This document shows positions 29,992 to 40,289 of a stretch of 64,000 nt of DNA, piece after piece (the first letter of the stretch is position 1; each line of letters starts with the position of its first letter). The stretch is from Prostheceraeus crozeri (lineage: Eukaryota; Platyhelminthes; Polycladida; Euryleptidae). The translations under genes were made by a program, and so were the position numbers. The notes under the pieces are model-generated. The model had not been told where the DNA came from and did no database searches. It saw only the letters and a list, made by a program, of their open reading frames with translations. The DNA lies in the NCBI GenBank assembly GCA_907163375.1, contig CAJQUW010015614.1, forward strand, positions 62,001 to 126,000. Reading direction: 5' to 3'.

Positions 29992-30331
29992 AGATATTTC
30001 CCAATAGGTTGCCCACGGCAGGAGCTATCATTGGAAGTATTGCTGAAAGGAAACCGCCCTTTTGTGTTAGAGTTTTCCTCTTTCTTTGAAGGGCGACTTT
30101 AGGATTGGAGATGAAACGCAATTTCGTAGCATATCGCTTAAGTAACTTTCGTTGTTTTGGCGCTAATTTCTTCGTCCTCAACTTCCTCACATGAGAAATA
30201 ATTTCACAAATGAATTTATCGTTAGCATGTCGTATAGCATTGTATCGCTGATTTGCTTTCATTCGTCGGAGAGCTTGAATGGCTGAAGAAAACTTTTGAC
30301 TTTTACGTTTCGTCATTTTACGTTTCGCCAT
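29975..30331 (-). CDS. Small basic Polinton protein with GG-hydrophobic tail
   Basis: 118 residues. Very basic N-terminus (MAKRKMTKRKSQKF), a helical middle (FICEIISHVRKLRTKKLAPK, QRKLLKRY) and the C-terminal end TLTQKGGFLSAILPMIAPAV then GNLLGNIFG. The K/R...QxGGFLxxxLP ending is seen on many small Polinton proteins and resembles adenovirus minor capsid peptides; the GG could be a protease site. It looks whole. Confidence 0.75.
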   Translation of the reverse strand: MAKRKMTKRKSQKFSSAIQALRRMKANQRYNAIRHANDKFICEIISHVRKLRTKKLAPKQRKLLKRYATKLRFISNPKVALQRKRKTLTQKGGFLSAILPMIAPAVGNLLGNIFGSKR

Positions 30332-30382
30332 TTTCCGTGTTAGTCTTTGCTAAAACCTATCTTTACCACATTTGCATAGGTA

Positions 30383-30712
30383 CTAACTATTGCGACATAA
30401 GTGACACTCGAAATGAGCAATGTCACAGTGGTTACATTGGCAAAGTTGAATGCAATTACGTATGAAACAGCGTTGACAAAAAGCATGCTTACATCTCTTG
30501 AAGATGCGCTTTTCATTTCCATCCTTTCGCTTACATACATCGCAACACATAGTTTCACCGTTACTGATGTCTATAGCAAGTCTTTTTGAAGATATGAATT
30601 TGCTAGCCTTTTCTAAATAATAGACGCATGTACAGAAGGAATATACTTCGAGAGTGAGCAGACATAGCTCGAAAACCAGTTGTGCTACAATCAAGTACCA
30701 CTGCATTTTCAA
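30383..30712 (-). CDS. Membrane-anchored RING-like small protein
   Basis: 109 residues. A hydrophobic stretch (about 5-33) followed by a C-terminal zinc cluster: CCDVCKRK...FKRCKHAFCQRCFIRNC...CQCNHC...CHLC. Spacing C-x2-C...C-x-H-x2-C-x2-C resembles a RING finger, so an E3-ligase-like or host-interaction role is possible. Start overlaps the stop of the next gene by 4 bases, supporting it as real. Confidence 0.6.
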   Translation of the reverse strand: MKMQWYLIVAQLVFELCLLTLEVYSFCTCVYYLEKASKFISSKRLAIDISNGETMCCDVCKRKDGNEKRIFKRCKHAFCQRCFIRNCIQLCQCNHCDIAHFECHLCRNS

Positions 30713-31119
30713 TTTTTCTTTATGGAAAGTTGAATGTGAATATCTGAAATCGCTTCAATCACTAGACTGCTACCATGATGGTTAAATGCGTTAAGACGTT
30801 CAGCAATTTTTATCATATGTCTTTTAAAAAATTCTTGGGGGTGATCTACCACTTCCATTGAATAAGAAGCAAAATGGAAAGAGCGACTTTCCACCTCTTC
30901 CTTTCCAAAATGACTAAACTTAATTTTCGCAACTAATCGCGCCATGATAATGCTATCAGAGAATGTATTCATTAACTCTAGAAATAGAGTGCTAGCATCA
31001 TCGACCACTGCTTCGATGTCGGTCTCATCTTTATGAAATTTTATCACATAATCTTGAACAGCTCCTTTTAAACTTTGCCTATGAAAACGTAATGTTCCGC
31101 AGTCGTTTGAGAAAGACAT
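30709..31119 (-). CDS. Polinton replication-associated domain protein
   Basis: 136 residues starting MSFSNDCGTLRFHRQSLKGA. The C-terminal part ERLNAFNHHGSSLVIEAISD then IHIQLSIKK matches the xxFxxxGSGWVxxxIxxLDIxIxK ending of a domain found in many Polinton-encoded proteins, often fused ahead of the DNA polymerase. Here it is free-standing and the polymerase has zinc fingers instead. Role unknown. It looks whole. Confidence 0.6.
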   Translation of the reverse strand: MSFSNDCGTLRFHRQSLKGAVQDYVIKFHKDETDIEAVVDDASTLFLELMNTFSDSIIMARLVAKIKFSHFGKEEVESRSFHFASYSMEVVDHPQEFFKRHMIKIAERLNAFNHHGSSLVIEAISDIHIQLSIKKN

Positions 31120-31206
31120 GATCGCCCTTTATCTAACCCATCCATTGCATGAAAACAACAACTCTTCTCATAGTAACATTTATTGAATAATGGTAACAAG
31201 CATGCA

Positions 31207-31737
31207 TTATAAATCAATGGTTTGAAAGAGATAAAATAGATACAGCTGGTAACTATCATACAGCGAGCAATGATAACCATACAGGACTTTGGCAGTGTTG
31301 AGGTAAGGAGGAAAGAAGCATTGGTTATGAACGTAGCTACTACAACGAACAGACAAAATAGGAACACACAAATCCTTAAAACGTTTTGTGACTTCATGAT
31401 AATGTTGATTCACTCTACTATCCCAAGGTGGGAGCAAAATATCATCAATGATTAGATTGGGAAATACTTTCCTCTCCTTACCAGGATTATTACAAAAGAT
31501 GCGTATAACATTGAAAGCAGCTAACCATCGTTTAAAGTCAATAAGAAGAGCACTCTCACAAGAAAAGCCATAGTCTTGCAAATATTTCAGATTAAGTCCA
31601 TGAATGTGTTTTCTCGCCCATTGATCAACATTGGGATCGCAGTTGGCATGTTGATGATAGACACTAACAATCTGATATGTCCAATTGTTCATAGCAATAG
31701 CACTGAGCTCCTGTACAGGTTCACCCTCACAATCCAT
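31207..31737 (-). CDS. Exonuclease-like (DEDD-type) Polinton protein
   Basis: 176 residues starting MDCEGEPVQELSAIAM. DCEG followed by a QELxxI segment looks like exonuclease motif I (DxE) of DEDD nucleases; INIRIFCNNPGKE-like and IIDDILLPPW segments may hold later motifs, and RCSSYVHNQCFFPPY ends the core. It resembles proteins seen repeatedly next to animal Polintons. Assignment to a nuclease is an inference from a few motifs; the catalytic set is not fully identified. Confidence 0.45.
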   Translation of the reverse strand: MDCEGEPVQELSAIAMNNWTYQIVSVYHQHANCDPNVDQWARKHIHGLNLKYLQDYGFSCESALLIDFKRWLAAFNVIRIFCNNPGKERKVFPNLIIDDILLPPWDSRVNQHYHEVTKRFKDLCVPILSVRCSSYVHNQCFFPPYLNTAKVLYGYHCSLYDSYQLYLFYLFQTIDL

Positions 31738-31789
31738 AAAAATGATGATAGAAGCCTAAAACGGAAATTTACACATCTAAGGAAACGTT

Positions 31790-32038
31790 CTATAACATAT
31801 TACAAAATGAAGAATTACATCGATGCTTTTCACGACAAAATACACAAATGATATGATGGCAACGAAGAAGTAAAATGTATCTAATAAGACCACGTCTACG
31901 ACACTCAAAGCACATAAGCGAATTGTCATAGGGTAGAGTTAGGAAAGGACTAGCAATTCTCCTTCTTTGATTTGCGTTTTGATGTAGCATTCTTCTCCGA
32001 CTTGCGCTTCGTACCACTGCTGTTAAGGATTTGATCAA
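31790..32038 (-). CDS. Possible second small zinc-finger protein
   Basis: The last ~50 residues hold MCFECRRRG...LLRCHHIICVFCREKHRC...FC, a C-x2-C / C-x-H-x3-C-x2-C cluster like that of the protein at 30383-30712. The N-terminal half overlaps the end of the gene at 31950-32725 and its start is unclear; it may be a spliced second product. Low confidence. Confidence 0.35.
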   Translation of the reverse strand: MIKSLTAVVRSASRRRMLHQNANQRRRIASPFLTLPYDNSLMCFECRRRGLIRYILLLRCHHIICVFCREKHRCNSSFCNML

Positions 32039-32725
32039 TTATGTCGTCCACGTTGGGTGGTTTCGGAATATATAGGATGGATTCCATATGCATGGAGAGA
32101 GAGGCTATTTTATTATCCTTGTGTCGACCATAATATAGCCCATTCACTTTGAAAAGGATATCCCAAGTACCTTCTCCGAGCTCATCACATCTGATGGGTA
32201 TTGAATGATCTCCCTCCTTCTTATAGTAAGTACACCAATGTGATACCGGTAGGCAAATGTGATTACCATCCCAAATCTTTCTATAGGGAGTATCCTTGTC
32301 ATCTCTCGCCTTCCACTCTTGAGCAAGAGGAGTAGGAATGTCCATATTTAATGTCACGTACTCCTCAATAATATTAAGTTGGTGGCGAATGTACGGACTC
32401 ACGGGGATCAGTATGTAGTCCCCATACTGATTGTGCATTATCTTGACATCCGTGGAAGGGAGCATTCCCGTTTGGAGTACTACGCTATGATCATCATAAC
32501 GCAAGGCTTGTTTAAATTTACGCTGTAGCGGTGTAGGATTATGTACCTTGGATGTTTCTTCCACTGGCCTCAGTTGTAGATGATCTGACCGTAGCGAACC
32601 TTGTAACGTTTGACCGCCATTTTGTCCTACTAGTGCAGCAGATGGAGTAGATGCCTGAAAATGAAAAAAGATTGTATTAAGTTTACGTTCAAGGGAGGAG
32701 AGGGAGGGAAGTAGCGACTTACCAT
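31950..32725 (-). CDS. Last Polinton gene, spliced after the ATG; unknown function
   Basis: Main exon 31950-32654 is preceded by an intron (32655-32722) with GTAAGT and TTTTCAG ends, and a first coding exon consisting only of the ATG (32723-32725). The protein is 235 residues. The N-terminal 30 are disordered (STPSAALVGQNGGQTL). The middle has LIPVSPYIRHQLNIIEEYVT, WDGNHICLPVSHWCTYY and GEGTWDILFKVNGLYYGRH. The C-terminus is Lys/Ser-rich (KRKSEKNATSKRKSKK). A TATA box (TATAAATAG, 32823-32831) lies upstream. The polymerase gene has the same ATG-then-intron layout. No family recognised. Confidence 0.6.
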
Positions 32726-32822
32726 TTTAGTTGGATAATAGAACAGGGAACTAGAGAGAGAAAATGTGCGTCCGTCACTCGTGTGATTCAACGATGGAAT
32801 GATTCTCACTGTGGAAGGCTCG

Positions 32823-32831
32823 CTATTTATA
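32823..32831 (-). promoter_or_regulatory. TATA box of the last Polinton gene
   Basis: TATAAATAG on the minus strand, about 100 bases before the ATG at 32725. Confidence 0.65.
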
Positions 32832-32894
32832 AAGAAATGCTTGATTCTCATTGGATGATGATCCTCATTGGACAATAACATCAAGTTGATTCCA

Positions 32895-33015
32895 AATCTG
32901 GCATCCGTTTACCAATCCGATAGTTCGTTTTGAAGCTACAGCCCAAAACGTCCCAAATTCTAACTCTGTCGTTTTTCACCAATGTCCCAAAATCTTAAAT
33001 GGCGTCTCACATGTA
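32895..33015. repeat. Diverged subterminal repeat
   Basis: The tract around CCCAAAACGTCCCAAATTCT repeats, diverged, a segment of the right terminal repeat (33240-33300), so the right end, like the left, is built from reiterated subterminal units. Confidence 0.6.
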
Positions 33016-33790
33016 AACGAAGGCAGATACGAACAAGCCGATTCTTTCACTGAATTTGTCTCACTCTTAGCTTTCAAACGAGCTATCGCACGACAAAATC
33101 CGTCCACTGGAAGCAAGCTGTCCAGGGGGGGGGACGTCAGCCGAAAATTTTTTCTCTCCGATTTCGCTGGAAACATCCTTCCTAACCCAAAATTTCACGT
33201 AGATTCCGAATCTGGCCTCCGTTTTCTCATCCGATGCTTCGTTTGGGCGCTACACACCAAAACGTCCCAAATTCTAACTCTGTCGTTTTTCGAAAAATGT
33301 TGAAAATTTTTTCTCACCGATTGCCTTGAAACTCACCCTACCGATGCAGAATTTCACGCTGAATCCGAATCTGACCTCCGTTTTCTCATCCGACCACTCC
33401 TTCCACTCGAAACAACCCATTTTACAACCCAACATTCAGCAGATTGCACCAAAAACATCACACACTATAGCCTCAAGACTAATCCTGGCGGTCGCCCACG
33501 TCAACCTAGACGGTCGCCCACGTCAACCAGGCGGTCGGACCAACTCACCCGAGTCTCACACTCTGTCGTTGCAGAGGGGGGGGGACGACGTCAGCGAACA
33601 TGTTGTGAACGTGGACCCACCCGGCCGGCACACCACGACAGACCACAACCTCTGTCGTTCCAGAGGGGGGGGGACTCAGACACGAAGCACCACGGCGGCC
33701 GACCACGACACTCTGCCGTGCCAGAGGGGGGGGGGACGCAGCGATGGCCGCCATCTTGCGCGGTCCAGAAGTGGAGTTTTGCTTACTACT
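33016..33790. repeat. Polinton right terminal inverted repeat
   Basis: Reverse complement of 9518-10295 with differences mainly in the length of G/C runs. Ends GCTTACTACT. Confidence 0.95.
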
Positions 33791-33916
33791 AGCGCACTAG
33801 TGTTATTGTTCTCTTTAGTATGTCAGCATTCTATTTCACGCAACCTCCTAAAATTCTAGTGTGTCGCGCTTTAGGATGCAGATTTCTTCGATTTTAGGAG
33901 GTGACAGTTTACAGTG
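33791..33916. mobile_element. MITE right half, after the Polinton
   Basis: Starts with the right target duplication AGCGCA and continues CTAGTGTTATTGTTCTCTTT..., matching 38656-38768, ending GTTTACAGTG. With 9419-9517 it makes one ~220-bp MITE. Confidence 0.95.
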
Positions 33917-34654
33917 TGGGGGCAGTTCTTGTCCAATATTCTAACAGAAGATGAAACCCCTTTATCTTTGTACCTGCCATACAGTGAGCGAGAATCTGCA
34001 GAGTGGCGGAAACCGGACGAGTCCGCAACATTGAAGATGCGACCTGTAACGTCGCCGTGTTTTGGAATGTCTCAGGGATTCAGCTAGTTGACTTTACTGA
34101 CAGAACTATTTTTAATGAAGTGAGTACTACTCGCGCATGTTGTCTGATGTCAGGAAGAAGATTAGAAAAACAAGAAACATTCTTTTATTTCTGCTACACG
34201 ATTATGCTCCAACACATACCAATCAGGAAACGATCAATGCAATAACAAAGAACGGATTCCATCTTTTAAACCATCCTTCTTACTCAACTGACTAACCTGA
34301 CACTTGCGTGGCAATCATCTTGAAACATCAAATGAATTAAAGACTTCTGTCAATCAGTTTTTCCATTCCCTATCATCTGATTTTTTTCACGAGGCCTTTC
34401 TGGAATTGAAACGTCGCTCGGAGAAAGTGGCAGATGTAAAGGGGCCATACATAAAAATGAAAATAAATTGAATTTTTGGAATAATAGGAATAATTCTCTT
34501 TTGATACTTTCTCCTGAAGAATAAAGCAAAATTTTTACTAATAATATGTTCATGATTTTCTAGTGATAAACTTAGAAAAATATTGAAATTCGAGCAATAA
34601 GTTTAATAATTAGTACAAATTAGTAATCAGAAAAAAATATCAAATGAACTAAGC

Positions 34655-34780
34655 ATGTTTCTACAACCATTTTTCTTGTGCCTTAGAGACCTAAATAAAC
34701 AGCTGGAACAGTATTCGTTATCAGTGGATAGCTGCAACTAGGCTAGTCCGGGACATTCTAGATCACACCACGTAATGTAT
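34655..34780 (-). repeat. Unoccupied copy of the hAT-like target repeat
   Basis: Inverted match to 7930-7999 joined directly to 8627-8700, with a single GTTCCAGCT. It is the pre-insertion state of the locus at 8000. Confidence 0.85.
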
Positions 34781-35358
34781 GCTTACTAAGTATTTCTTAA
34801 AGTAAGTAATTTTATGTCTTAAGTTCTTCTTAAGAAGTCGAGACAATCCCGAATCTCATCGAAATTCGTGGATCTATTTCGAGTAGCTAATAGCAACACC
34901 TTGATTCAAGGTATCACCATTGGATGCTCGAAATAGATCTGCTATTTCTCAACATAATTCAGGTGATTTCTATTTATTAACAGGAACTGAAAACACAAAA
35001 ATATCTTCATTAAGAGATGCCAAGCACAAAATCATGATTGCATTTTAATTTTCTCTTCGCGATCTTGTTGATGACAGCAACATATCTTATGGAATCGTTT
35101 CGTGCGGAATTTCACGTAGTGTGACTTACCATAGAATTAATATTCATAGAAATCAAACAGGCAGTCAGAAGATTATTTACATCTCGTAGAAATTTCAATA
35201 TTTACAAGTTGCCGTACCACGTTTTAAACCTGTTTATGACCTTAAAGGATTGCTGAAAAGAAGCAAAAGTTCCATGTTTTCGTTCAATTAAATGATACCA
35301 ACAGTCCTAGCCATCGTCTTTCGGGAGCCTAGTCGTCAATGAGATCAGCATGACTCAC

Positions 35359-35629
35359 CTTGGGGAGTGAGCGGGACCCGGGCGGAAGTTCCATTGACAT
35401 GGATATCATCTTGATCGCCGGATGGTCGAGATGGCTGCCGTAGGATACTGTCGTTGGATTTTATTTGAGGAAAGGTTTGCTGAGCAAGATTCGAAGTTGA
35501 TTCTGTAAGCGCGGAACTTTGGATTGTGTTGGCGTTACTGTGACGACTAGAGGACTTTCCAACCGCGTTTGACTGAAACCGTTCGGTTGAGGAGTTGATG
35601 GAAGGGAGGGTCATGGTATTTACAAGAAG
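35359..35629 (-). CDS. DYRK2/4: DYRK2/4-type kinase, N-terminal exon
   Basis: Exon bounded by a CTTTTCAG acceptor (before 35629) and a GTGAGT donor (from 35358). It codes for a Ser/Gln/Asn-rich, low-complexity N-terminal region that ends RVPLTPQ plus one base. Joined to the exon at 6340 this reads LTPQEVLHFHRNKLTAYEQE, the same arrangement as the T-x-x-EALxxxxxQL stretch before the DYRK-homology box of DYRK4-type proteins, so phase and sequence both agree. The likely start is the ATG in NTMTLPS, six codons into the exon; the frame also runs open through the acceptor, so an upstream coding exon is possible. I found no further 5' exon. Confidence 0.85.
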
Positions 35630-35764
35630 CTGAAAAGAGAAATTGATATGATGTGGATTAGACTGAAATTCAGACAAGATATTGTCTGTTGCAATTGTCT
35701 GGTCATTATGGCTGGTTACAGTTTAGTGATATACGTAGTATGCATCGTGCATTTTAATTTCATG

Positions 35765-36642
35765 CATAGAGTAAGTATATTAGGCAGAGTAGCAACCATA
35801 GAGTAGGGATATATAGGTAGAGTGTCGACTCAAAAAGGTATCTGTATACAGTGTTAAGTTTTACATCAAAAAATCCGGTTTTTGCGGAGATCACGTTCCC
35901 GTGGTCCAAAAAATTATTTGAGCACTTTTGAAAAAGGTCAAAATTTGCCAATTAATATACTACCGAGATGACTGTTCGATACAAGTAGTATGAAACAAGT
36001 TGGATATCAAAAGGAATGAATATTTGCTGAAAAGCATCCTAACTAAGCGAAAATGAAGCTGATTATCAAGGGAATTTCATGATCCGCATTATAATGGAAG
36101 TCCATGAAAAAGTCGCGATATTATTCGTGCTTTCTTGGCTGAAATTTCAAGTTTTTAATTCAATTTTCACCGGCATGATTTTATGATTCACTAAATTCAT
36201 GTTTCATTTCTTGAATCTGAATGGTGATGTGGACCCATTTATATCTTTCAAAGTTAATTGAAATAATTGTCTTCGATTATGTGATTTTGCTCTACCAGTG
36301 GCAGGTTGCTTATAAATGATCACGCTTAAGAAGATTCTCTTGAGGTTGAGGATGAAAGCAATAGCAGGTCATCGAGCTGCCAATTTTACAAACATTACCT
36401 CTCCAAGTCTGTCGAGACACGGACGAGCTGTAAAATAATGTCATTTCCTTCTGCTTTATGCTATCATGATCAGTCAATTGCGTTGTAATTTCTTCAAAAT
36501 TGCATAAATATGCATATCTGACATTTGGAAACAATTCCGACTGCATCTCCCTTGAGTTCATTTAATAAATTCGAAACTGTATACACATTGGGGATTTAAT
36601 AAATGCGGAGTTACCACTCTACCTAAATGTAACTACTCTATG
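35765..36642. mobile_element. CATAGAGTA family element, 878 bp
   Basis: Starts CATAGAGTAAGTATATTA and ends TACTCTATG, so it has short inverted ends. The interior has GTCGACTCAAAAA, then CCGTGGTCCAAAAAATTATT. No gene. Relatives: 40290-41150, 50202-50940, 52675-53045 and (inverted) 62240-62742. Confidence 0.75.
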
Positions 36643-36860
36643 GTGGCAACCCCGCATTTATTAAATCCCCAATGTTAAACAGTTTCAATTTTATTAAATG
36701 AACTCGAGGTGAACACAGTTAGGTATTGGAGATAACAAATGGAGATATGCAATTTTTTGAAGTTTTGAAGAAATGATACGGAATTGATTGATCATGATAG
36801 TAATGCAGAAGGAATGATAGTATTTTACAGATCCTCCGTGTCATGACAGCCCTGGAGAGG
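36560..36860. repeat. Inverted repeat of the same family's tail
   Basis: CATTGGGGATTTAATAAATG near 36585 recurs inverted at about 36651-36672, and similarity continues outward to about 36860, so a second, partial, inverted copy abuts the first. Confidence 0.75.
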
Positions 36861-37279
36861 CTTAAAAACAGTACCTGGAGCCAGGCAGACATTTTTGGAA
36901 TTCACGAAGGTGGTAACAATATATTTGACCATTCTAATTACCACTTGCACGCCAGAAAGAGCCTTCTCTTTGTTGAGGCATATTAAAACATTCACGAGAT
37001 CAAGTATAACTCAAAAGAGGTTGAATAATTGTCTTCTTTGAAATATTACCATGACATCACAGATAACATCTCAACAGAAAAAATTGCGAAGTAATTCTTT
37101 TCTGGCAAAAGCGAAGCGACCAGAGTTGCGTACTTTGGTAAACGTTGATGGAAGTAAACATTCGTATTTTTGAACTCGATATGACTTTTTTCATAATACC
37201 ATTACCGCATGTGAATATTTTCATAAATCAAAATGACTTACCAGGGCTATTAATGATATACCATTACTATTACATGAAA

Positions 37280-37890
37280 AGTGGTTTTATGAGGTTAAGC
37301 TTGAGTTGCTGTCTGTTCGACGTGCTCGTGTCATTGCAAGCTCAGCCTATAATATTGTTAACGACACTTGTCCCCGTGTTTTTCTCTTGTAAGCAAACCC
37401 TTGCAACGTCCGCTCAATTACAAACCTCAGGCATACCCACTATGAACTGCCTAAAAATATGCAACCCACTAATCTGCCATCCGAGCGCTTTCGGCGGGCA
37501 CCTTTATCCCTCACAAGTGGCATTGTAAACATTCTTCCCCTCTCATCTTTACAATCATGTTCCCTGTCTGCTTTTCAAACCCACCTTAAATTCCTTGCGT
37601 CACATGTTCTGTGTAATTTTCCAAACCAATCTTAACCCTATATGTGTATCTGATGTCCTTGCTCAATAGTGTAATGTGTGAACTGTATATTCTTTGTAGT
37701 AATAAGTACTTTGTATCATTACTATTTTTAATATTGTACACACGTACATTCACGCTATATTGGTGCATCCAGGCGGCCTTTGTGGTTCGCACATTGTAGT
37801 TGTACATCTTTCCAACGGCATATGCATGTATGTGCCATGGCTAATAAAATGTTAATAATGATGATGATGAAAATGATGAAAATGATAACA
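37280..37890 (+). mobile_element. LINE 3' end (CR1/L2-like ORF2 tail)
   Basis: One frame reads VRRARVIASSAYNIVNDTCP, then after one in-frame stop VRSITNLRHTHYELPKNMQP, SERFRRAPLSLTSGIVNILP and LSSLQSCSLSAFQTHLKFLA. The RxxxFRRxxxxxxSGIxNxLPxxL...SxSxFxxxLK pattern is the usual C-terminus of reverse transcriptase ORFs in CR1/L2/Jockey-type LINEs. A short 3' UTR and an ATGATG microsatellite (37855-37890) follow, typical of such elements. 5'-truncated. Confidence 0.75.
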
Positions 37891-37977
37891 ATAACAATGA
37901 TTCATTGAAAATTCTATAAACATTTAATTTACTTGGATTATCATTCCAAATAATTGGTTTATTTATTCTTAGTATTG

Positions 37978-38058
37978 AGTTTATCAATTAATTGTGAATA
38001 AATGCTATTCTAATGTTGTACGTAAATAGCAATAGCCTTACAAACTTAACATGAATAA
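37978..38058 (+). repeat. Copy of the sequence upstream of the Ly6-like exon
   Basis: TTATCAATTAATTGTGAATA... to AACTTAACATGAATAA resembles 9247-9335. Both sit shortly before a copy of the same MITE (38553 and 9419). Confidence 0.55.
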
Positions 38059-38552
38059 TAACTGGAATGCGTAAAACATTACTTTACTTCCTTAAGTGAA
38101 AAATTTATTTCCACCACCAAAATCATACTTCATGTATTGACATGAATATTGATTTTGAATACTGTTTAGGTATTTAGCCTATTGTCACAATATATTTGAA
38201 AAAGAGATGGAGAAAGGAGAGAAAGTGTAGGATGAGCGACTAGAAATGGGATGAAACTGACTTGGATACAGCCCACCACTATTTTTTGTTCCGCTACCAC
38301 TGGAAATCAGCCAAAATATTCCAAACATTCAAGTTTCAAAATATAGATCTCACGCCAAAAGTATAATGCCAAACTTATTTTCCTCCAGTTGCATAATACG
38401 TACAAAGTTAGCTTTTAGAAATCTGATGGCCATAGCATGATTGATTTAAAAGATATTCAACAAATTCGCCAGTGGGGAGGAAAAACCCCCAGAAAGTCAA
38501 GGGTTAATTTTGTAAAATAAAATGAATCCAAAAAAGCTGCCAAGACAGCCTA

Positions 38553-38770
38553 CACTCTAAACCAGCACCTCCTAAATCACACACTAAAGCAAGACACTAT
38601 TCGTAACTAATAAAAAATCCTAAAGTAGAGCGTTTTAGGAGGCTAGCGCACTAGAGTTATTGTTCTCTTTAGTATGTCAACACTCTATTTCACGCAACCT
38701 CCTAAAATTGTAGTGTGTGGCGCTTTAGGATGCAGATTTCCCCGATTTTAGGAGGTGCTGGTTTACAGCC
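38553..38770. mobile_element. Intact MITE, reference for the Polinton insertion site
   Basis: CACTCTAAACCAGCACCTCC... to ...GGAGGTGCTGGTTTACAGCC with ~25-bp inverted ends and TA on both sides. Its centre reads GAGGCTAGCGCACTAG with a single AGCGCA. Confidence 0.92.
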
Positions 38771-40289
38771 TATTTAACTAGCAGACAGCGTGATAAATGT
38801 AGTTTCAGACGACAAAGCCCAAAATCGTCTCACGAACCGCCCGTGGCTGAATGAATAGACCTAGAAAACTTTCCACAATCAATCAAAGATGACGATGTAG
38901 CGGAAATGTGACAAGTTAGCTGACATCATCAAGTTGTTTTAATCGGCTTTTCTGTTGACGTTGTTGTGATCGTAATAAACAGTCTATAGTTTTTGGATCA
39001 TCTTCGTGTGATAATATAATGTCCTTTGCATCAGGATGAAACCTGTCAAGAGGCACTACAACGTGTCTTAGTGCTAGATAAGGAATATCATGACGTCAAG
39101 ACTGTGAAATAATGACTCAGGAGGAATTTCATTTTTTACAAAGTGATTCGATCGCAGATAGACAGCTTTTCACAAGGGTTTTGAAATTTATAAAATTTAT
39201 ACAATTTATATTTAATCCTAGAAAATATTGAAACTTGTGACAAAAGGCGAGGACCCTCTTCCAGATTTTGAGGAGTTCACTAACTATCGTAGGACTATCT
39301 TAATAGCGAAACATCTCATCAGAAGTGCTCATAGAGAAACTTTAAAAACATTTCTTTTCCTATCATTTCATCCTCTAAATCTGCGAAGGTAATCTGCCAT
39401 GATATGAAAAATGTCGCAAGGCACGATAACTTTTCATAGACAAAATCGTATCATCACAATAGGACGGCAGCTACTGATACTTTCTTCCTAAATTCGCGCA
39501 CAAAGGGCTTAATAGCATGGATTTGTAGATCTTGAAACGCTGAATACCAAAATCATATTCTTGAGTGTCACATCCAGTCGCTTTCGGTTATAGATAGTGT
39601 TAAAGGATTCCCATTAGAATCGAATGGTAAAATTCAAGAAATATCTATGGATTGTGAAACACTTGGCAATTTTCGTACATTTTCTTTTGCAGAAGAGAAA
39701 CTGTTTATCAGAATGTCATGAAATTTGAAACATTGTTGTGTTCAGAACATCAACTTCGATGCAAAAGTTGAGGTGAGTCACATGATTCAGTATTTGATGT
39801 CTGAGAGCCTCTACAAAATGAGTAAAATCACCAAAATTAAGTCAAAACATGAAATTTACTCTAATCTGCTAGTGATCAAACAATTTATTACAGAATGAAT
39901 GTGCATGCAGACGTTTAAATCAGCATGTGTCATACATCTGCTTAGCGGTTAACATTAGACACTGAAATTATCGCTACGCCACGGACACACGCTGCTTAAA
40001 GAGTGGCGAATTCCATAAGCCTTTGAGTACAAAGCATTTCTTGATTTTGTCGTTAGGGTGCAAAGTGGGATACCGGTAGCATGTCAGTGCATGTACCAGT
40101 ACTTTGCAAACATCGGCAATCTCTCCTTTCTTTTCAAAAATAATCACTTCCTTAAAATAATTTAAAATAAATTACGTAGAGACATAAATCTATAGCTATT
40201 ACATGCTTCAGTAATTTGTTGCTTTTGAACGTCTAGCAAAATCGTCCTATTTCCGCACCATAGACGTCTTTTCATAGATATCTTTTTGC
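38771..40289. other. Nothing recognised
   Basis: AT-rich sequence with stops in all frames. I see no gene, RNA or clear repeat. Confidence 0.5.

Larger units (their letters stand above)
9518..33790. mobile_element. Polinton (Maverick), 24.3 kb, near-complete fossil
   Basis: Polintons are self-synthesising DNA transposons related to adenovirus-like viruses. Support: terminal inverted repeats of ~775 bp starting AGTAGTAAGC and ending GCTTACTACT (the family's AG...CT ends), a 6-bp target duplication AGCGCA on both sides, and the family's hallmark genes (protein-primed DNA polymerase B, retroviral-type integrase, packaging ATPase, adenain-type protease, double jelly-roll major capsid protein). 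The two termini differ mainly in poly-C length, so the insertion looks young. Most genes appear whole; I count about five breaks in all. It sits inside a MITE inside a DYRK intron. Unusual cargo: HDV-like ribozymes and a TBP-like gene. Confidence 0.97.
6341..35358 (-). other. 29-kb DYRK intron enlarged by mobile elements
   Basis: The interval between the two phase-matched DYRK exons. It contains a 433-bp MITE, a hAT-like 618-bp element, a possible Ly6-like exon, a MITE split by a whole 24.3-kb Polinton, and an inverted copy of the sequence around the hAT-like element. Without the Polinton the intron would be about 4.7 kb. Most Polinton structural genes read in the same direction as the host gene; its polymerase reads in the opposite direction. 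Confidence 0.85.
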
